DNA of 36,258 nucleotides from Bacteroidia bacterium (GTDB lineage Bacteria; Bacteroidota; Bacteroidia; B-17B0; Aurantibacillaceae): NCBI GenBank assembly GCA_026414605.1, contig JAOAIP010000047.1, positions 1 to 36,258 of the forward strand, read 5' to 3'. Shown piece by piece: positions 23,779 to 31,640 of this stretch (position 1 is its first letter; each line of letters starts with the position of its first letter). The notes under the pieces were generated by a model. It saw only the letters and a program-made list of their open reading frames with translations, ran no database searches and was not told where the DNA came from. The position numbers and the translations under genes were made by a program.

Positions 23779-24409
23779 CTAATCGTCTTTTTAAATCTAT
23801 TTCACTTTCTGAAGATTGATAAACCGTTTTCACCTGATAAGAATATCTATAAAATGTTTGTAAAATACGATTTACATCTTCTACATTTACTTTGATTGTA
23901 ATTTCCAACCATTCATTATTAATAGCATCTACATACATACTCAAGATTTTCGCATTATTATCTTCAATGATATTGGCTATTTGAACTGCAGAATAATCTT
24001 TGAAAGGCACGGATAATACAATAATACCGCCCGTGCTTTGTAAAGAAGTAATACGAGACAAATTCTGAATAATACCACGAGCACTAACATTCCCCACATA
24101 TTCATCTTTTTCATTCAAAATTGGCATTACAGTTACATTATATTTGGTCATTAAGCGAAATAATTCATAAATATGTTGGTGTGTATAAATGAAAGGTCTT
24201 TCTAAATGGATGTTAGATTCAGAAATTTTTTCGTTTAATTTATTATAGTCAATAATATCCGATTCTGAAATAACCCCGATGTATTTTTTATTATCTACCA
24301 CAGGCAAATCGGCTACTTTAAATTGTGCCATCCATTCTAATGCTTTTTCAAGTGTATCATTAGAATGCAAAGGCGGTACATCATTCGTTATAAATTCACT
24401 TACAATCAT
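23750..24409 (-). CDS. CBS-pair domain protein
   Basis: A 219-residue cytoplasmic protein with two CBS motifs. The first (about 8-58) includes LEKALEWMAQFKVADLPVVD and YIGVISESDIID; the second (about 72-125) includes LMTKYNVTVMPILNE and YVGNVSARGIIQ. CBS pairs bind adenosine nucleotides and regulate other proteins. The C-terminal ~85 residues (from GGIIVLSVPFKDYSAVQIANII) look like an ACT-type ligand domain. First gene of the operon with the two FKBP lipoproteins. A near-consensus -7 box (TTAATTTG, 24427-24434) lies 18 nt upstream. The partner is unknown. Confidence 0.88.
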   Translation of the reverse strand: MIVSEFITNDVPPLHSNDTLEKALEWMAQFKVADLPVVDNKKYIGVISESDIIDYNKLNEKISESNIHLERPFIYTHQHIYELFRLMTKYNVTVMPILNEKDEYVGNVSARGIIQNLSRITSLQSTGGIIVLSVPFKDYSAVQIANIIEDNNAKILSMYVDAINNEWLEITIKVNVEDVNRILQTFYRYSYQVKTVYQSSESEIDLKRRLDEFWHFLNI

Positions 24410-24492
24410 CTTTTTATTTTTTCTGGCAAATTAAAGCAATTTATTAATCTTATTAATGCATTAAACATTTTTTTGGAATTAATACTTAAAGA

Positions 24493-24527
24493 AAATAAAA
24501 AAGCCCGCTGAAATAAGCGGACTTTTC
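24493..24527 (-). terminator. Intrinsic terminator of the thiolase gene
   Basis: On the minus strand AAGTCCGCT / AGCGGGCTT forms a 9-bp stem (one G-T-type pair) with a 6-nt loop, followed by TTTTTATTTT. It lies 31 nt past the thiolase stop. Confidence 0.85.
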
Positions 24528-24557
24528 AAAGTAACTATATTGAGAAAACAGTTTTCT

Positions 24558-25739
24558 TTATACTCTTTCAATCAATAAAGCACTGGCACCACCACCACCA
24601 TTACATATACCTGCTAATCCATAACGAGCATTGTTTTGTTGTAAAACATTAATTAATGTAACAATAATTCTTGCACCCGATGCCCCCAATGGATGTCCAA
24701 GAGAGACAGCCCCACCATTGACATTCAGTTTTTCTAATGGGATATTAAGGATTTTAGCATTTACTAATGCTACCACAGAAAACGCTTCATTGATTTCAAA
24801 GAAATCTATATCTGACATTTTAAGCCCTGCTCTTTCTACAGCCAAAGGCATTGCTTTGGATGGGGTGGTTGTAAACCAAAGAGGATCCTGTTCTGCATCA
24901 GCATAAGAACGGATGATGGCTAATGGTTTTAATCCTAATTTTTCGGCTTTTTCTTTGCTCATCAATACTACTGCAGCGGCTCCATCATTAATAGTAGACG
25001 CATTAGCAGCAGTGATTGTTCCATCTTTTTCAAAAGCCGGCTTGAGTTGTTTAAGTTTTTCAAAGTTGACATTTTTATACTCTTCATCTTCTGAAACAAG
25101 TATATTTCCTTTTTTACTTGATACTTCAACAGGCACCACTTCTTCTTTAAATTTTCCTTTTGCCCAAGCATCCGCTGAACGTTGATAAGATAAAATGGCA
25201 AAATTATCTTGTTCCTCACGACTTATCTTGTATTCAGTAGCACACACCTCTGCACAAGATCCCATAATTTTTCCTGAATACACATCTAATAATCCGTCTT
25301 TACTAATACCATCTATCAATTGAGCATTACCAAATTTTGATCCCCATCTATTAGTTTCTGCATAATAAGGCGTTTGGCTCATACTTTCCATTCCGCCAGC
25401 CACTACTACATCATTATCCCCCAACATAATACTTTGTGCTCCCAGTATAATCGATTTCATTCCCGAAGCACATACTTTATTGATGGTTGTACAAGGCACA
25501 TTATCGGGAATACCTGCAAATCGAGCGGCTTGACGAGCGGGGGCTTGTCCCACATTGGCTTGTAGTACATTTCCCATATACACTTCTTGAACTTCAGAAG
25601 GGGAAAGTTTGATTTTATCCAATGATCCTTTAATTGCAGCCGCACCTAATTTGGTGGCAGGCACAGAAGCCAAACTACCTCCAAAACTTCCTATTGGTGT
25701 TCTAACTGCAGATACAATGTAAACTACTCTTTTTTCCAT
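24558..25739 (-). CDS. Acetyl-CoA C-acetyl/acyltransferase (thiolase)
   Basis: A 393-residue thiolase, which condenses two acetyl-CoA or cleaves 3-oxoacyl-CoA. Catalytic residues are Cys90 in NKVCASGMKSI, His349 in GHPLGASGAR and Cys379 in GICNGGGGAS. Length and the SAVRTPIGSFGG start are typical of biosynthetic/degradative acetyl-CoA acetyltransferases. An upstream ATG at 25769 would add ten residues, but the -7 box TATCTTTG at 25759-25766 falls inside that extension, so ATG 25739 is chosen. With the 3-hydroxyacyl-CoA dehydrogenase about 3.5 kb away it could form part of a four-carbon acyl-CoA route (inference). Confidence 0.95.
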   Translation of the reverse strand: MEKRVVYIVSAVRTPIGSFGGSLASVPATKLGAAAIKGSLDKIKLSPSEVQEVYMGNVLQANVGQAPARQAARFAGIPDNVPCTTINKVCASGMKSIILGAQSIMLGDNDVVVAGGMESMSQTPYYAETNRWGSKFGNAQLIDGISKDGLLDVYSGKIMGSCAEVCATEYKISREEQDNFAILSYQRSADAWAKGKFKEEVVPVEVSSKKGNILVSEDEEYKNVNFEKLKQLKPAFEKDGTITAANASTINDGAAAVVLMSKEKAEKLGLKPLAIIRSYADAEQDPLWFTTTPSKAMPLAVERAGLKMSDIDFFEINEAFSVVALVNAKILNIPLEKLNVNGGAVSLGHPLGASGARIIVTLINVLQQNNARYGLAGICNGGGGASALLIERV

Positions 25740-25758
25740 AAAACTTAAAATTTTTTCG

Positions 25759-25786
25759 CAAAGATACATAATTTAAATGAAACAAA
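25759..25786 (-). promoter_or_regulatory. Promoter of the thiolase gene
   Basis: Minus strand TTTG (25783-25786), a 16-nt spacer, then TATCTTTG (25759-25766), a perfect -7 box. Predicted start is near 25752, giving a leader of about 13 nt. It rules out the ATG at 25769. Confidence 0.65.
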
Positions 25787-25905
25787 ATGATGAGATAACT
25801 TCCTTATATAAATTTGTCCCCACAGGACAATCCATTCAAAAGAATTCACCTTTACTACTAATACCCAAGTATTACCTTTAATTCAATTATATGGATATTA
25901 ATTTC

Positions 25906-25913
25906 TATTTTTG
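25906..25913 (+). promoter_or_regulatory. Promoter -7 box of the deoxyhypusine-synthase-like gene
   Basis: TATTTTTG (perfect TAnnTTTG) followed by CGGGCTT, 20 nt before the ATG at 25934. Confidence 0.6.
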
Positions 25914-25933
25914 CGGGCTTAAAAAATAAACTT

Positions 25934-26908
25934 ATGAACAAAGGTCCCATTTCTCAATTCATTGAACATCATTATAGACATTTTAACGCTGCTGCTCTTA
26001 AAGATGCAGCCAAGGGCTATGAAGCACACCTCAACGAAGGTGGTAAAATGCTTATTGCATTAGCAGGGGCTATGAGTACCGCCGAATTAGGCATTTCATT
26101 AGCAGAAATGATACGGCAAGACAAAGTACATATTATTTCTTGTACAGGTGCTAATCTTGAAGAGGATTTAATGAACCTTGTTGCTCATAATCATTACAAA
26201 AGAATTCCTAACTATAGAGACCTTACTCCTCAACAAGAGTGGGAATTATTAGAACAAGGACTCAATAGAGTTACCGACACTTGTATTCCCGAAGAAGAAG
26301 CATTCCGCCGCCTTCAAAAACATATTTTTGAGTTATGGAAAAAAGCCGACGAAAAAGGCGAACGTTATTTTCCTCACGAATACATGTATCAACTCATTAA
26401 AAGCGGTGTTTTAGAACAGTATTATGAAATAGACCCCAAAGACAGTTGGATGGTAGCGGCGGCTGAAAAAAATCTTCCTATCATTGTAGGAGGATGGGAG
26501 GACTCTACATTAGGTAACATTTTTGCATCGTATGTAATAAAAGGCGAACTCAAAGCCAGCACTATGAAAAGCGGCATTGAATATATGGTATGGTTAGCCG
26601 ATTGGTATAAGAAAAACTCAGGAGGAAAAGGGGTAGGATTTTTCCAAATAGGTGGTGGAATTGCTGGGGATTTTCCTATATGTGTCGTTCCTATGATGTA
26701 TCAAGATTTAGGATGGCACGATGTTCCATTTTGGAGTTATTTTTGTCAGATTTCTGACAGTACTACTTCCTATGGATCTTATAGCGGTGCTGTTCCCAAT
26801 GAAAAAATCACTTGGGGTAAATTAGGCATAGATACGCCCAAATTTATTGTAGAATCAGACGCAACCATCGTCGCCCCTCTTATTTTTGCATGGGTTTTAG
26901 GATGGTAA
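25934..26908 (+). CDS. Deoxyhypusine synthase-like protein
   Basis: A 324-residue protein of the deoxyhypusine/homospermidine synthase fold. Landmarks are LIALAGAMSTAELG (NAD-site region, about 40-53), HIISCTGANLEEDL (about 73-86), a central IIVGGWEDSTLGN, GVGFFQIGGGIAGDFP near residue 240, and NEKITWGKLGID close to the end. In eukaryotic deoxyhypusine synthase the corresponding segment is GGGVVKHH, whose lysine forms the enzyme-imine intermediate. Here it reads GGGIAGDF, so that lysine is absent. Bacteria lack eIF5A, so the real substrate is unknown; a polyamine reaction is the usual suggestion for bacterial homologues. Single gene with its own promoter. Confidence 0.88.
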   Translation: MNKGPISQFIEHHYRHFNAAALKDAAKGYEAHLNEGGKMLIALAGAMSTAELGISLAEMIRQDKVHIISCTGANLEEDLMNLVAHNHYKRIPNYRDLTPQQEWELLEQGLNRVTDTCIPEEEAFRRLQKHIFELWKKADEKGERYFPHEYMYQLIKSGVLEQYYEIDPKDSWMVAAAEKNLPIIVGGWEDSTLGNIFASYVIKGELKASTMKSGIEYMVWLADWYKKNSGGKGVGFFQIGGGIAGDFPICVVPMMYQDLGWHDVPFWSYFCQISDSTTSYGSYSGAVPNEKITWGKLGIDTPKFIVESDATIVAPLIFAWVLGW

Positions 26909-26998
26909 TTTCTTAAAAAATAAAAAAATATCATTTTTGTGTAACATTTTGGCATTTCATTCGTTATATTCTGAATGAAAACCCTAAAACTATAAACT

Positions 26999-27865
26999 AT
27001 GAGACAACTGAAAATTACTAAATCCATTACCAATCGCGAAAGTGCCTCATTAGATAAATACTTACAAGAAATCGGCAAAGAAGAACTCATTACTGCAGAA
27101 GAAGAAGTTCAATTAGCCAAAAGAATTAAAGAAGGCGATGAAGAAGCATTGGAAAAATTAACCAGAGCCAACCTTCGTTTTGTTGTATCTGTAGCCAAAC
27201 AATATCAAAATCAAGGATTAAGTTTACCTGACCTAATTAATGAAGGTAATCTTGGCTTAATTAAGGCCGCACGCCGCTTTGATGAAACCCGCGGATTTAA
27301 GTTTATTTCTTATGCCGTTTGGTGGATTCGTCAATCTATTTTACAAGCATTGGCAGAACAATCTCGTATTGTCCGTTTACCTTTGAATCAAGTAGGTTCT
27401 TTGAATAAAATCAACAAGGCCTATTCAAAATTAGAACAAGAACACGAAAGAGAACCAAGCACAGAAGAAATTGCAGAAGCAACAGATATCCCCGTAGAAA
27501 AGGTAGCCGACACATTGCGTGTAAGCGGTAAGCATATTAGCATTGACGCCCCTTTAATTGCCGGAGAAGAAAGTACTCTTGTAGAAGTTATCCCCAATAG
27601 CGATTCTCCAAGTGCCGATGCTGAACTTATGAAGGAATCTCTTGAAAGAGAAGTAGAAAGAGCACTTGATACTCTCACCGAAAGAGAAAGAGATGTTTTA
27701 CGTTTGTTTTATGGCATAGGCGTACCACATCCTCTGACACTTGAAGAAATCGGTGATAAATTTAACCTCACTCGTGAAAGAGTTCGTCAAATCAAAGAAA
27801 AAGCCATTCGTCGTTTGAGACACAGTTCAAGAAGCAAACTCTTATTACCCTACTTAGGAGAATAA
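26999..27865 (+). CDS. rpoD: Primary RNA polymerase sigma factor (RpoD/SigA type)
   Basis: A 288-residue sigma-70 family factor with no region 1.1, the size usual for the housekeeping sigma of Bacteroidota. Region 1.2 is [15 protein letters not shown] (18-32). Region 2 runs from about 50, with [21 protein letters not shown]-type core binding ([18 protein letters not shown]) and promoter-melting and -10 recognition helix [16 protein letters not shown]. Region 3 is about 135-205. Region 4.2 is [20 protein letters not shown]. This protein would read the TAnnTTTG promoters seen across the window. Its own promoter is only a near match (CATTTTTG at about 26933). Followed by a strong terminator. Confidence 0.96.
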   Translation: MRQLKITKSITNRESASLDKYLQEIGKEELITAEEEVQLAKRIKEGDEEALEKLTRANLRFVVSVAKQYQNQGLSLPDLINEGNLGLIKAARRFDETRGFKFISYAVWWIRQSILQALAEQSRIVRLPLNQVGSLNKINKAYSKLEQEHEREPSTEEIAEATDIPVEKVADTLRVSGKHISIDAPLIAGEESTLVEVIPNSDSPSADAELMKESLEREVERALDTLTERERDVLRLFYGIGVPHPLTLEEIGDKFNLTRERVRQIKEKAIRRLRHSSRSKLLLPYLGE

Positions 27866-27889
27866 AAACATTTGACTTTCCCTTTAAAG

Positions 27890-27918
27890 AGCCCTTCGCT
27901 GCGAAGGGCTTTTTTATT
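27890..27918 (+). terminator. Intrinsic terminator of rpoD
   Basis: Perfect 9-bp GC-rich stem AGCCCTTCG / CGAAGGGCT with loop CTG, then TTTTTATTTT. It begins 25 nt after the rpoD stop. Confidence 0.93.
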
Positions 27919-27950
27919 TTATTTAACAAATCTCTTCTTAATTTTTTTCG

Positions 27951-27958
27951 TATATTTG
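27951..27958 (+). promoter_or_regulatory. Promoter -7 box of the Tyr-rich lipoprotein gene
   Basis: TATATTTG, a perfect TAnnTTTG. The ATG is 93 nt downstream, so the leader is about 85 nt, longer than others in the window; no riboswitch-like fold was recognised in it. Confidence 0.6.
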
Positions 27959-28050
27959 TAAGCAATAAATAAAACATCCTTACAAAAAATTTACCTTAAA
28001 TTTTTATACTTAAAATAATCTTTTTTAGAACCTCATTAAAATCAAATACT

Positions 28051-29211
28051 ATGAAAACAATTTTCAATCTACTAAGCACAGCGTTTTTAATACTATCTGT
28101 TGCTGCTTGTTCTTCATTAAAAAACATTTCTTTTAATGATGATAATGATAGTTATGTAAATGCCAAAAAAGAAAGACAGAAAAAATTAGAACAATTAGCG
28201 ATAAAGAAACAACAGGAAGAAGCCCGAAAAAAGCAAATACAAGATTCTATTGCCAAAGAACAAGAAAAAATGAATAATAATCCTTATTACAAAGAACCTA
28301 ACTATAACAAAGATGATTATTATGACTATGAATATGCTGCAAGAATTAAAAGATTTTACAACCCTGTAAGTGGACTCGGCTACTATGATAACTGGTATAC
28401 CAATTGCGGATTTTATGGATGTCCAAATTATGGCACAAGCATTTATATGGGCTATGGAAATTATTATTCTCCTTACTATGGATTAGGAACTACCTTTGGA
28501 AATCCTTATTTTTCTTATGGTTTAGGTTGGGGATACCCAAGTTACTATAGTGGCTATTGGGGATATTATTCTCCTTGGTTGAACCCTTATTATACTCCTT
28601 ATGCTTATTCGCCCTTTTACAGCCCATATTACAGCCCCTATTATGGATACACGCCCTTATATTACAATGCACAAGATATAAATAGTATGACGTATGCACC
28701 CCGCAGTTCTCATGAAGGATTCAATAGTCGTCGTACTATGAATAACATCAACAATTCTGGAGAAAATAATTTTTCCAAGCCATTTGTAGTTACTCCTAAT
28801 GAAAATATCCCAAAATTTGACGAAACTGCTCGCCCAAGAGTCGTAGATTCTAAACCTATTCAATTGAATGCCTTAAACAGTTCTTTGATTCATCAATTAA
28901 ACACGAATCCTGCTATACAAAGTAATGTCATCCCAAGAAACACCCCCATTATTTCAAATGGCACAAACATAAACAACAATAATAATAACCCTGGAACGAC
29001 TATTATAAGTACTCCCAAAAACTCTACATACAATCCAGGAAGACCGAACATGGGAAATGCACAACCAGTTATTGTTTCTCCAAAAGAAGACATTCCTAAT
29101 ATCAATAATTCACCTACTCAAAAAAATTGGGGCGGCGGCAATAACAATGCTTCTCCAAGTCCAAGAAGTGGCGGAAATACAGGAGGTGGAAGTTTTGGAA
29201 GACCTCGTTAA
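28051..29211 (+). CDS. Tyr-rich low-complexity lipoprotein
   Basis: A 386-residue lipoprotein: signal MKTIFNLLSTAFLILSVAAC with the modified Cys at 20. Residues about 38-75 are a charged helix rich in Lys, Gln and Glu (KKERQKKLEQLAIKKQQEE). Residues about 78-215 are extremely rich in Tyr, Gly and Pro, with recurring YYSPYYG and PFYSPYY words. The C-terminal 170 residues are Asn/Ser/Pro-rich and disordered, ending GGNTGGGSFGRPR. The family is common in Bacteroidota but functionally undefined. Tyr-rich tracts can be adhesive or structural, but nothing here proves it. Monocistronic. Confidence 0.8.
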   Translation: MKTIFNLLSTAFLILSVAACSSLKNISFNDDNDSYVNAKKERQKKLEQLAIKKQQEEARKKQIQDSIAKEQEKMNNNPYYKEPNYNKDDYYDYEYAARIKRFYNPVSGLGYYDNWYTNCGFYGCPNYGTSIYMGYGNYYSPYYGLGTTFGNPYFSYGLGWGYPSYYSGYWGYYSPWLNPYYTPYAYSPFYSPYYSPYYGYTPLYYNAQDINSMTYAPRSSHEGFNSRRTMNNINNSGENNFSKPFVVTPNENIPKFDETARPRVVDSKPIQLNALNSSLIHQLNTNPAIQSNVIPRNTPIISNGTNINNNNNNPGTTIISTPKNSTYNPGRPNMGNAQPVIVSPKEDIPNINNSPTQKNWGGGNNNASPSPRSGGNTGGGSFGRPR

Positions 29212-29283
29212 ATTATTTAATTTTTTTGATAGATTATCATTATCAGTTAAACTTTTTTGATACTATTTTCGTTACTAGGCGGA

Positions 29284-29301
29284 GGCAAATTCTTTTTTGC
29301 C
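29284..29301. terminator. Small hairpin downstream of the Tyr-rich lipoprotein gene
   Basis: GGCAAA / TTTGCC, 6-bp stem with a 6-nt T-rich loop, in the gap between 29211 and 29573. No clear U-tract in either direction, so a terminator role is only possible. The 29212-29508 gap otherwise holds the possible small ORF and a weak GGAC/GTCC hairpin near 29372-29389. Confidence 0.3.
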
Positions 29302-29328
29302 GCTGAATAGAATTTAATTGAGTACAAT

Positions 29329-29454
29329 TTAAGTATCAATTGATTTTAGTTTTTTAAAATAATCCGCAATTTTGGACGGAAAAAGTCCATCCTTACAATA
29401 CAAAATGTAATTGTGCCCACGACGCACTTTTTCTTCATTATAGATACTAACCAT
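29329..29454 (-). CDS. Possible 41-residue small protein
   Basis: A short frame in an otherwise empty 350-nt gap reads MVSIYNEEKVRRGHNYIL, continues YCKDGLFPSKIADYF and stops after KKLKSIDT. Its composition (basic and aromatic residues, varied codons) is more protein-like than random AT-rich frames nearby. The frame stays open 8 codons upstream of the ATG without another ATG. No good -7 box was found. It could be a real small protein, the tail of a decayed gene, or chance. Confidence 0.3.
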   Translation of the reverse strand: MVSIYNEEKVRRGHNYILYCKDGLFPSKIADYFKKLKSIDT

Positions 29455-29508
29455 CAAAAAAAGAATTTGCCAATAGTTTTAATGTTTTTCTATTTGTTTT
29501 TTTTGAAG

Positions 29509-29516
29509 TATATTTG
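29509..29516 (+). promoter_or_regulatory. Promoter -7 box of the lipoprotein/barrel operon
   Basis: TATATTTG, a perfect TAnnTTTG, 57 nt before the ATG at 29573. It is the only convincing promoter for the three genes 29573-32900. Confidence 0.6.
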
Positions 29517-29572
29517 CCATTTATTACCAACGTTTTTTAAATCTTAAGCATATACATTATTTGACGAAATCT

Positions 29573-30037
29573 ATGCGATTATTTTTATTCATATCTTTTG
29601 TATTATTGATTTTTAGTCAATGTGCTAAAAAACCCAATTATTCTAAAATTCCACAAATAGAATATAAATCTTTTTATAGGATTTCTAATGATAGTGCTAA
29701 CCTCACGATTAAATTTTTTGATGGAGATGGTGATATTGGTGGAGGTCCGAATGGAGAAGGCAATTTTTTTATTGTGTATTATTTTTGGAATGCTTCTACT
29801 AATAAATATGAAGTTTTTAAGAACACCACATTTTATCAAGATAGTATAGATGCGAGAACATTTCCTGCACCATCTAATACCTATAAAAATAGCCCTATTA
29901 GTGGAGAAATAAGCATTTTAATGTCTCCTTATCGGGCAGATGATTCAATCAAAAAATTCAAATACTCTATCTTTATTAAAGACAATGCTGGTAATAAAAG
30001 TAATCTTATTCAAACTCCTGACTTATATGCTCCGTAA
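29573..30037 (+). CDS. Small lipoprotein, unknown function
   Basis: A 154-residue lipoprotein. Signal MRLFLFISFVLLIFSQC places the modified Cys at 17. The mature part contains LTIKFFDGDGDIGGG, an Asp/Gly-rich turn resembling calcium-binding or Ig-like domain starts, and ends with FIKDNAGNKSNLIQTPDL. It looks like a single beta-sandwich domain. ATG 29573 is chosen over a TTG at 29561 because it gives a compact signal peptide. First gene of an operon; its last 11 nt overlap the next gene's ATG. Confidence 0.75.
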   Translation: MRLFLFISFVLLIFSQCAKKPNYSKIPQIEYKSFYRISNDSANLTIKFFDGDGDIGGGPNGEGNFFIVYYFWNASTNKYEVFKNTTFYQDSIDARTFPAPSNTYKNSPISGEISILMSPYRADDSIKKFKYSIFIKDNAGNKSNLIQTPDLYAP

Positions 30038-31637
30038 TAAAAATTTATCTGTCGTTTTTTTTTCTTTTTTCATTAGTTTGAGCAGTATTCTGTTTTTTTC
30101 TTGCAAAAAGAACGGTGTTGCTTATTGGGATGTTGATTTAGTTGCACCCATTGCAAGAGGAACTTTAAATATTAAAAACTTTTTTGGTGATTCTTTGTTT
30201 CAATCTGACAATTCCCATATTTTACACTTAAAATTTTCAAGAAAAGTAGCCGATTTAAAAGTAGATACTTTGGTTCATTTGAAAGACACTACAATTAATT
30301 ATTCCTTTATTGCATTTTTTACAGCCACAGTGAATCCGAATACAATGCTTTTTTACAAATCCGAAGAAATTGATTTTCAAATACCCAATGACGCACGACT
30401 TAAATATGGTATTGTTAGAGAAGGCACCTTAAAAGTAAAATATTTAAATACAACTCGCCAACCTTTATTGTTTAAGTATGAATTGACATCTGCACGAAAA
30501 AACAATGTTGCTTTTTCAGTTACAGAAATTATACCACCCGGAACAACACCTACTTACAAGCAATACAAATTTGACGGATACACTTTGGATTTTAAAGGTC
30601 AAAACGGAAACAAATACAATACAATTGTTCATAGTTTTACAGTTTACACCGCCCCTAACGCACAGCCCGATACTATATTCTTTGGTCAAGGTATTACTGC
30701 AGATATATCTTATGAAAAAATTATTCCTGACTACATTGAAGGATATTTTGGACAACAAGAAATTCATCTTCCTTATGACTCTGCGGCTATTGGTTTTTCC
30801 AAAACTTTAGAAACCTCTAATTTTCAACTCAACTCTGCCTCTATTAATTTTCGTATTATCAATGATTTTGGAGTGGATATTCAAGGAAATCTGGATACTG
30901 TAATGTCTATCAATACTTATAGTAATTCGGCTGTTTTATTAAATAGCAATGCATTGAAAAACATTAATATCAATAGGGCTACCAAAACAGGAAATTGGAC
31001 AAATCCTATCAATTCAACTACTACCAATATCAGCATCACAACCAGTAATAGCAATCTCAAAGCATTTATAGAAAACCTTCCTAATTATTTAGGATATAGT
31101 GGAAAAATAACCGTCAATCCACAAGGCAATATCTCTGCAACCAATGATTTTGCTTATTACAATACAGGGCTTCGCATTTTTGCGGATATTGATGTGCCTC
31201 TCATCTTTCGTGCGAATTATTTCAAATTACAAGACAATCTGGATATCAATTTTCAAAATGTAGCACAATTAAACAACGTCAATGAAGGGAAGATATTTTT
31301 CAATGTAAGCAATAACTATCCTTTTAAAGTAAAAATGCAGGGCTATTTATTAGATGAAAATAATACTGTGTTAGATTCTCTCTTATTATCAACTAATAAT
31401 ACTATTGAAATGGCTTTTACAAATTCTAATAATGATGTTATATCGCCACGAAATGCCCAATTAGTAGCATATTTAAATAAATCTACAATTGAACACCTTA
31501 AAAAAAGCAAGAAGATAAAAATTGTGTCTTATTTTTATTTGCCTCCCTCTCCGCCTGATATTGTTATTTATGATAATTATTATTTAGATCTTGTTATCAC
31601 TGTAGATGTCAATTATAGAACAGTATCAAACAATTAA
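30027..31637 (+). CDS. Large lipoprotein, unknown function
   Basis: A 536-residue lipoprotein starting MLRNKNLSVVFFSFFIS, with signal ending LFFSC (Cys at about 26). The frame is open further upstream (to 29940), but that part overlaps the previous gene and lacks signal character, so ATG 30027 is preferred. The mature protein begins KKNGVAYWDVDLVAPIARG and is beta-rich throughout with many Asn and Thr, with no catalytic motif seen. It overlaps the small lipoprotein by 11 nt and is followed after 3 nt by a barrel protein, which suggests the three form one envelope complex (inference). Confidence 0.8.
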   Translation: MLRNKNLSVVFFSFFISLSSILFFSCKKNGVAYWDVDLVAPIARGTLNIKNFFGDSLFQSDNSHILHLKFSRKVADLKVDTLVHLKDTTINYSFIAFFTATVNPNTMLFYKSEEIDFQIPNDARLKYGIVREGTLKVKYLNTTRQPLLFKYELTSARKNNVAFSVTEIIPPGTTPTYKQYKFDGYTLDFKGQNGNKYNTIVHSFTVYTAPNAQPDTIFFGQGITADISYEKIIPDYIEGYFGQQEIHLPYDSAAIGFSKTLETSNFQLNSASINFRIINDFGVDIQGNLDTVMSINTYSNSAVLLNSNALKNININRATKTGNWTNPINSTTTNISITTSNSNLKAFIENLPNYLGYSGKITVNPQGNISATNDFAYYNTGLRIFADIDVPLIFRANYFKLQDNLDINFQNVAQLNNVNEGKIFFNVSNNYPFKVKMQGYLLDENNTVLDSLLLSTNNTIEMAFTNSNNDVISPRNAQLVAYLNKSTIEHLKKSKKIKIVSYFYLPPSPPDIVIYDNYYLDLVITVDVNYRTVSNN

Positions 31638-31640
31638 TCT

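Noticed and set aside
29940-30026. N-terminal extension of the large lipoprotein
   Set aside because: It overlaps the small lipoprotein gene in another frame and would bury the signal peptide; ATG 30027 gives a proper lipoprotein signal.
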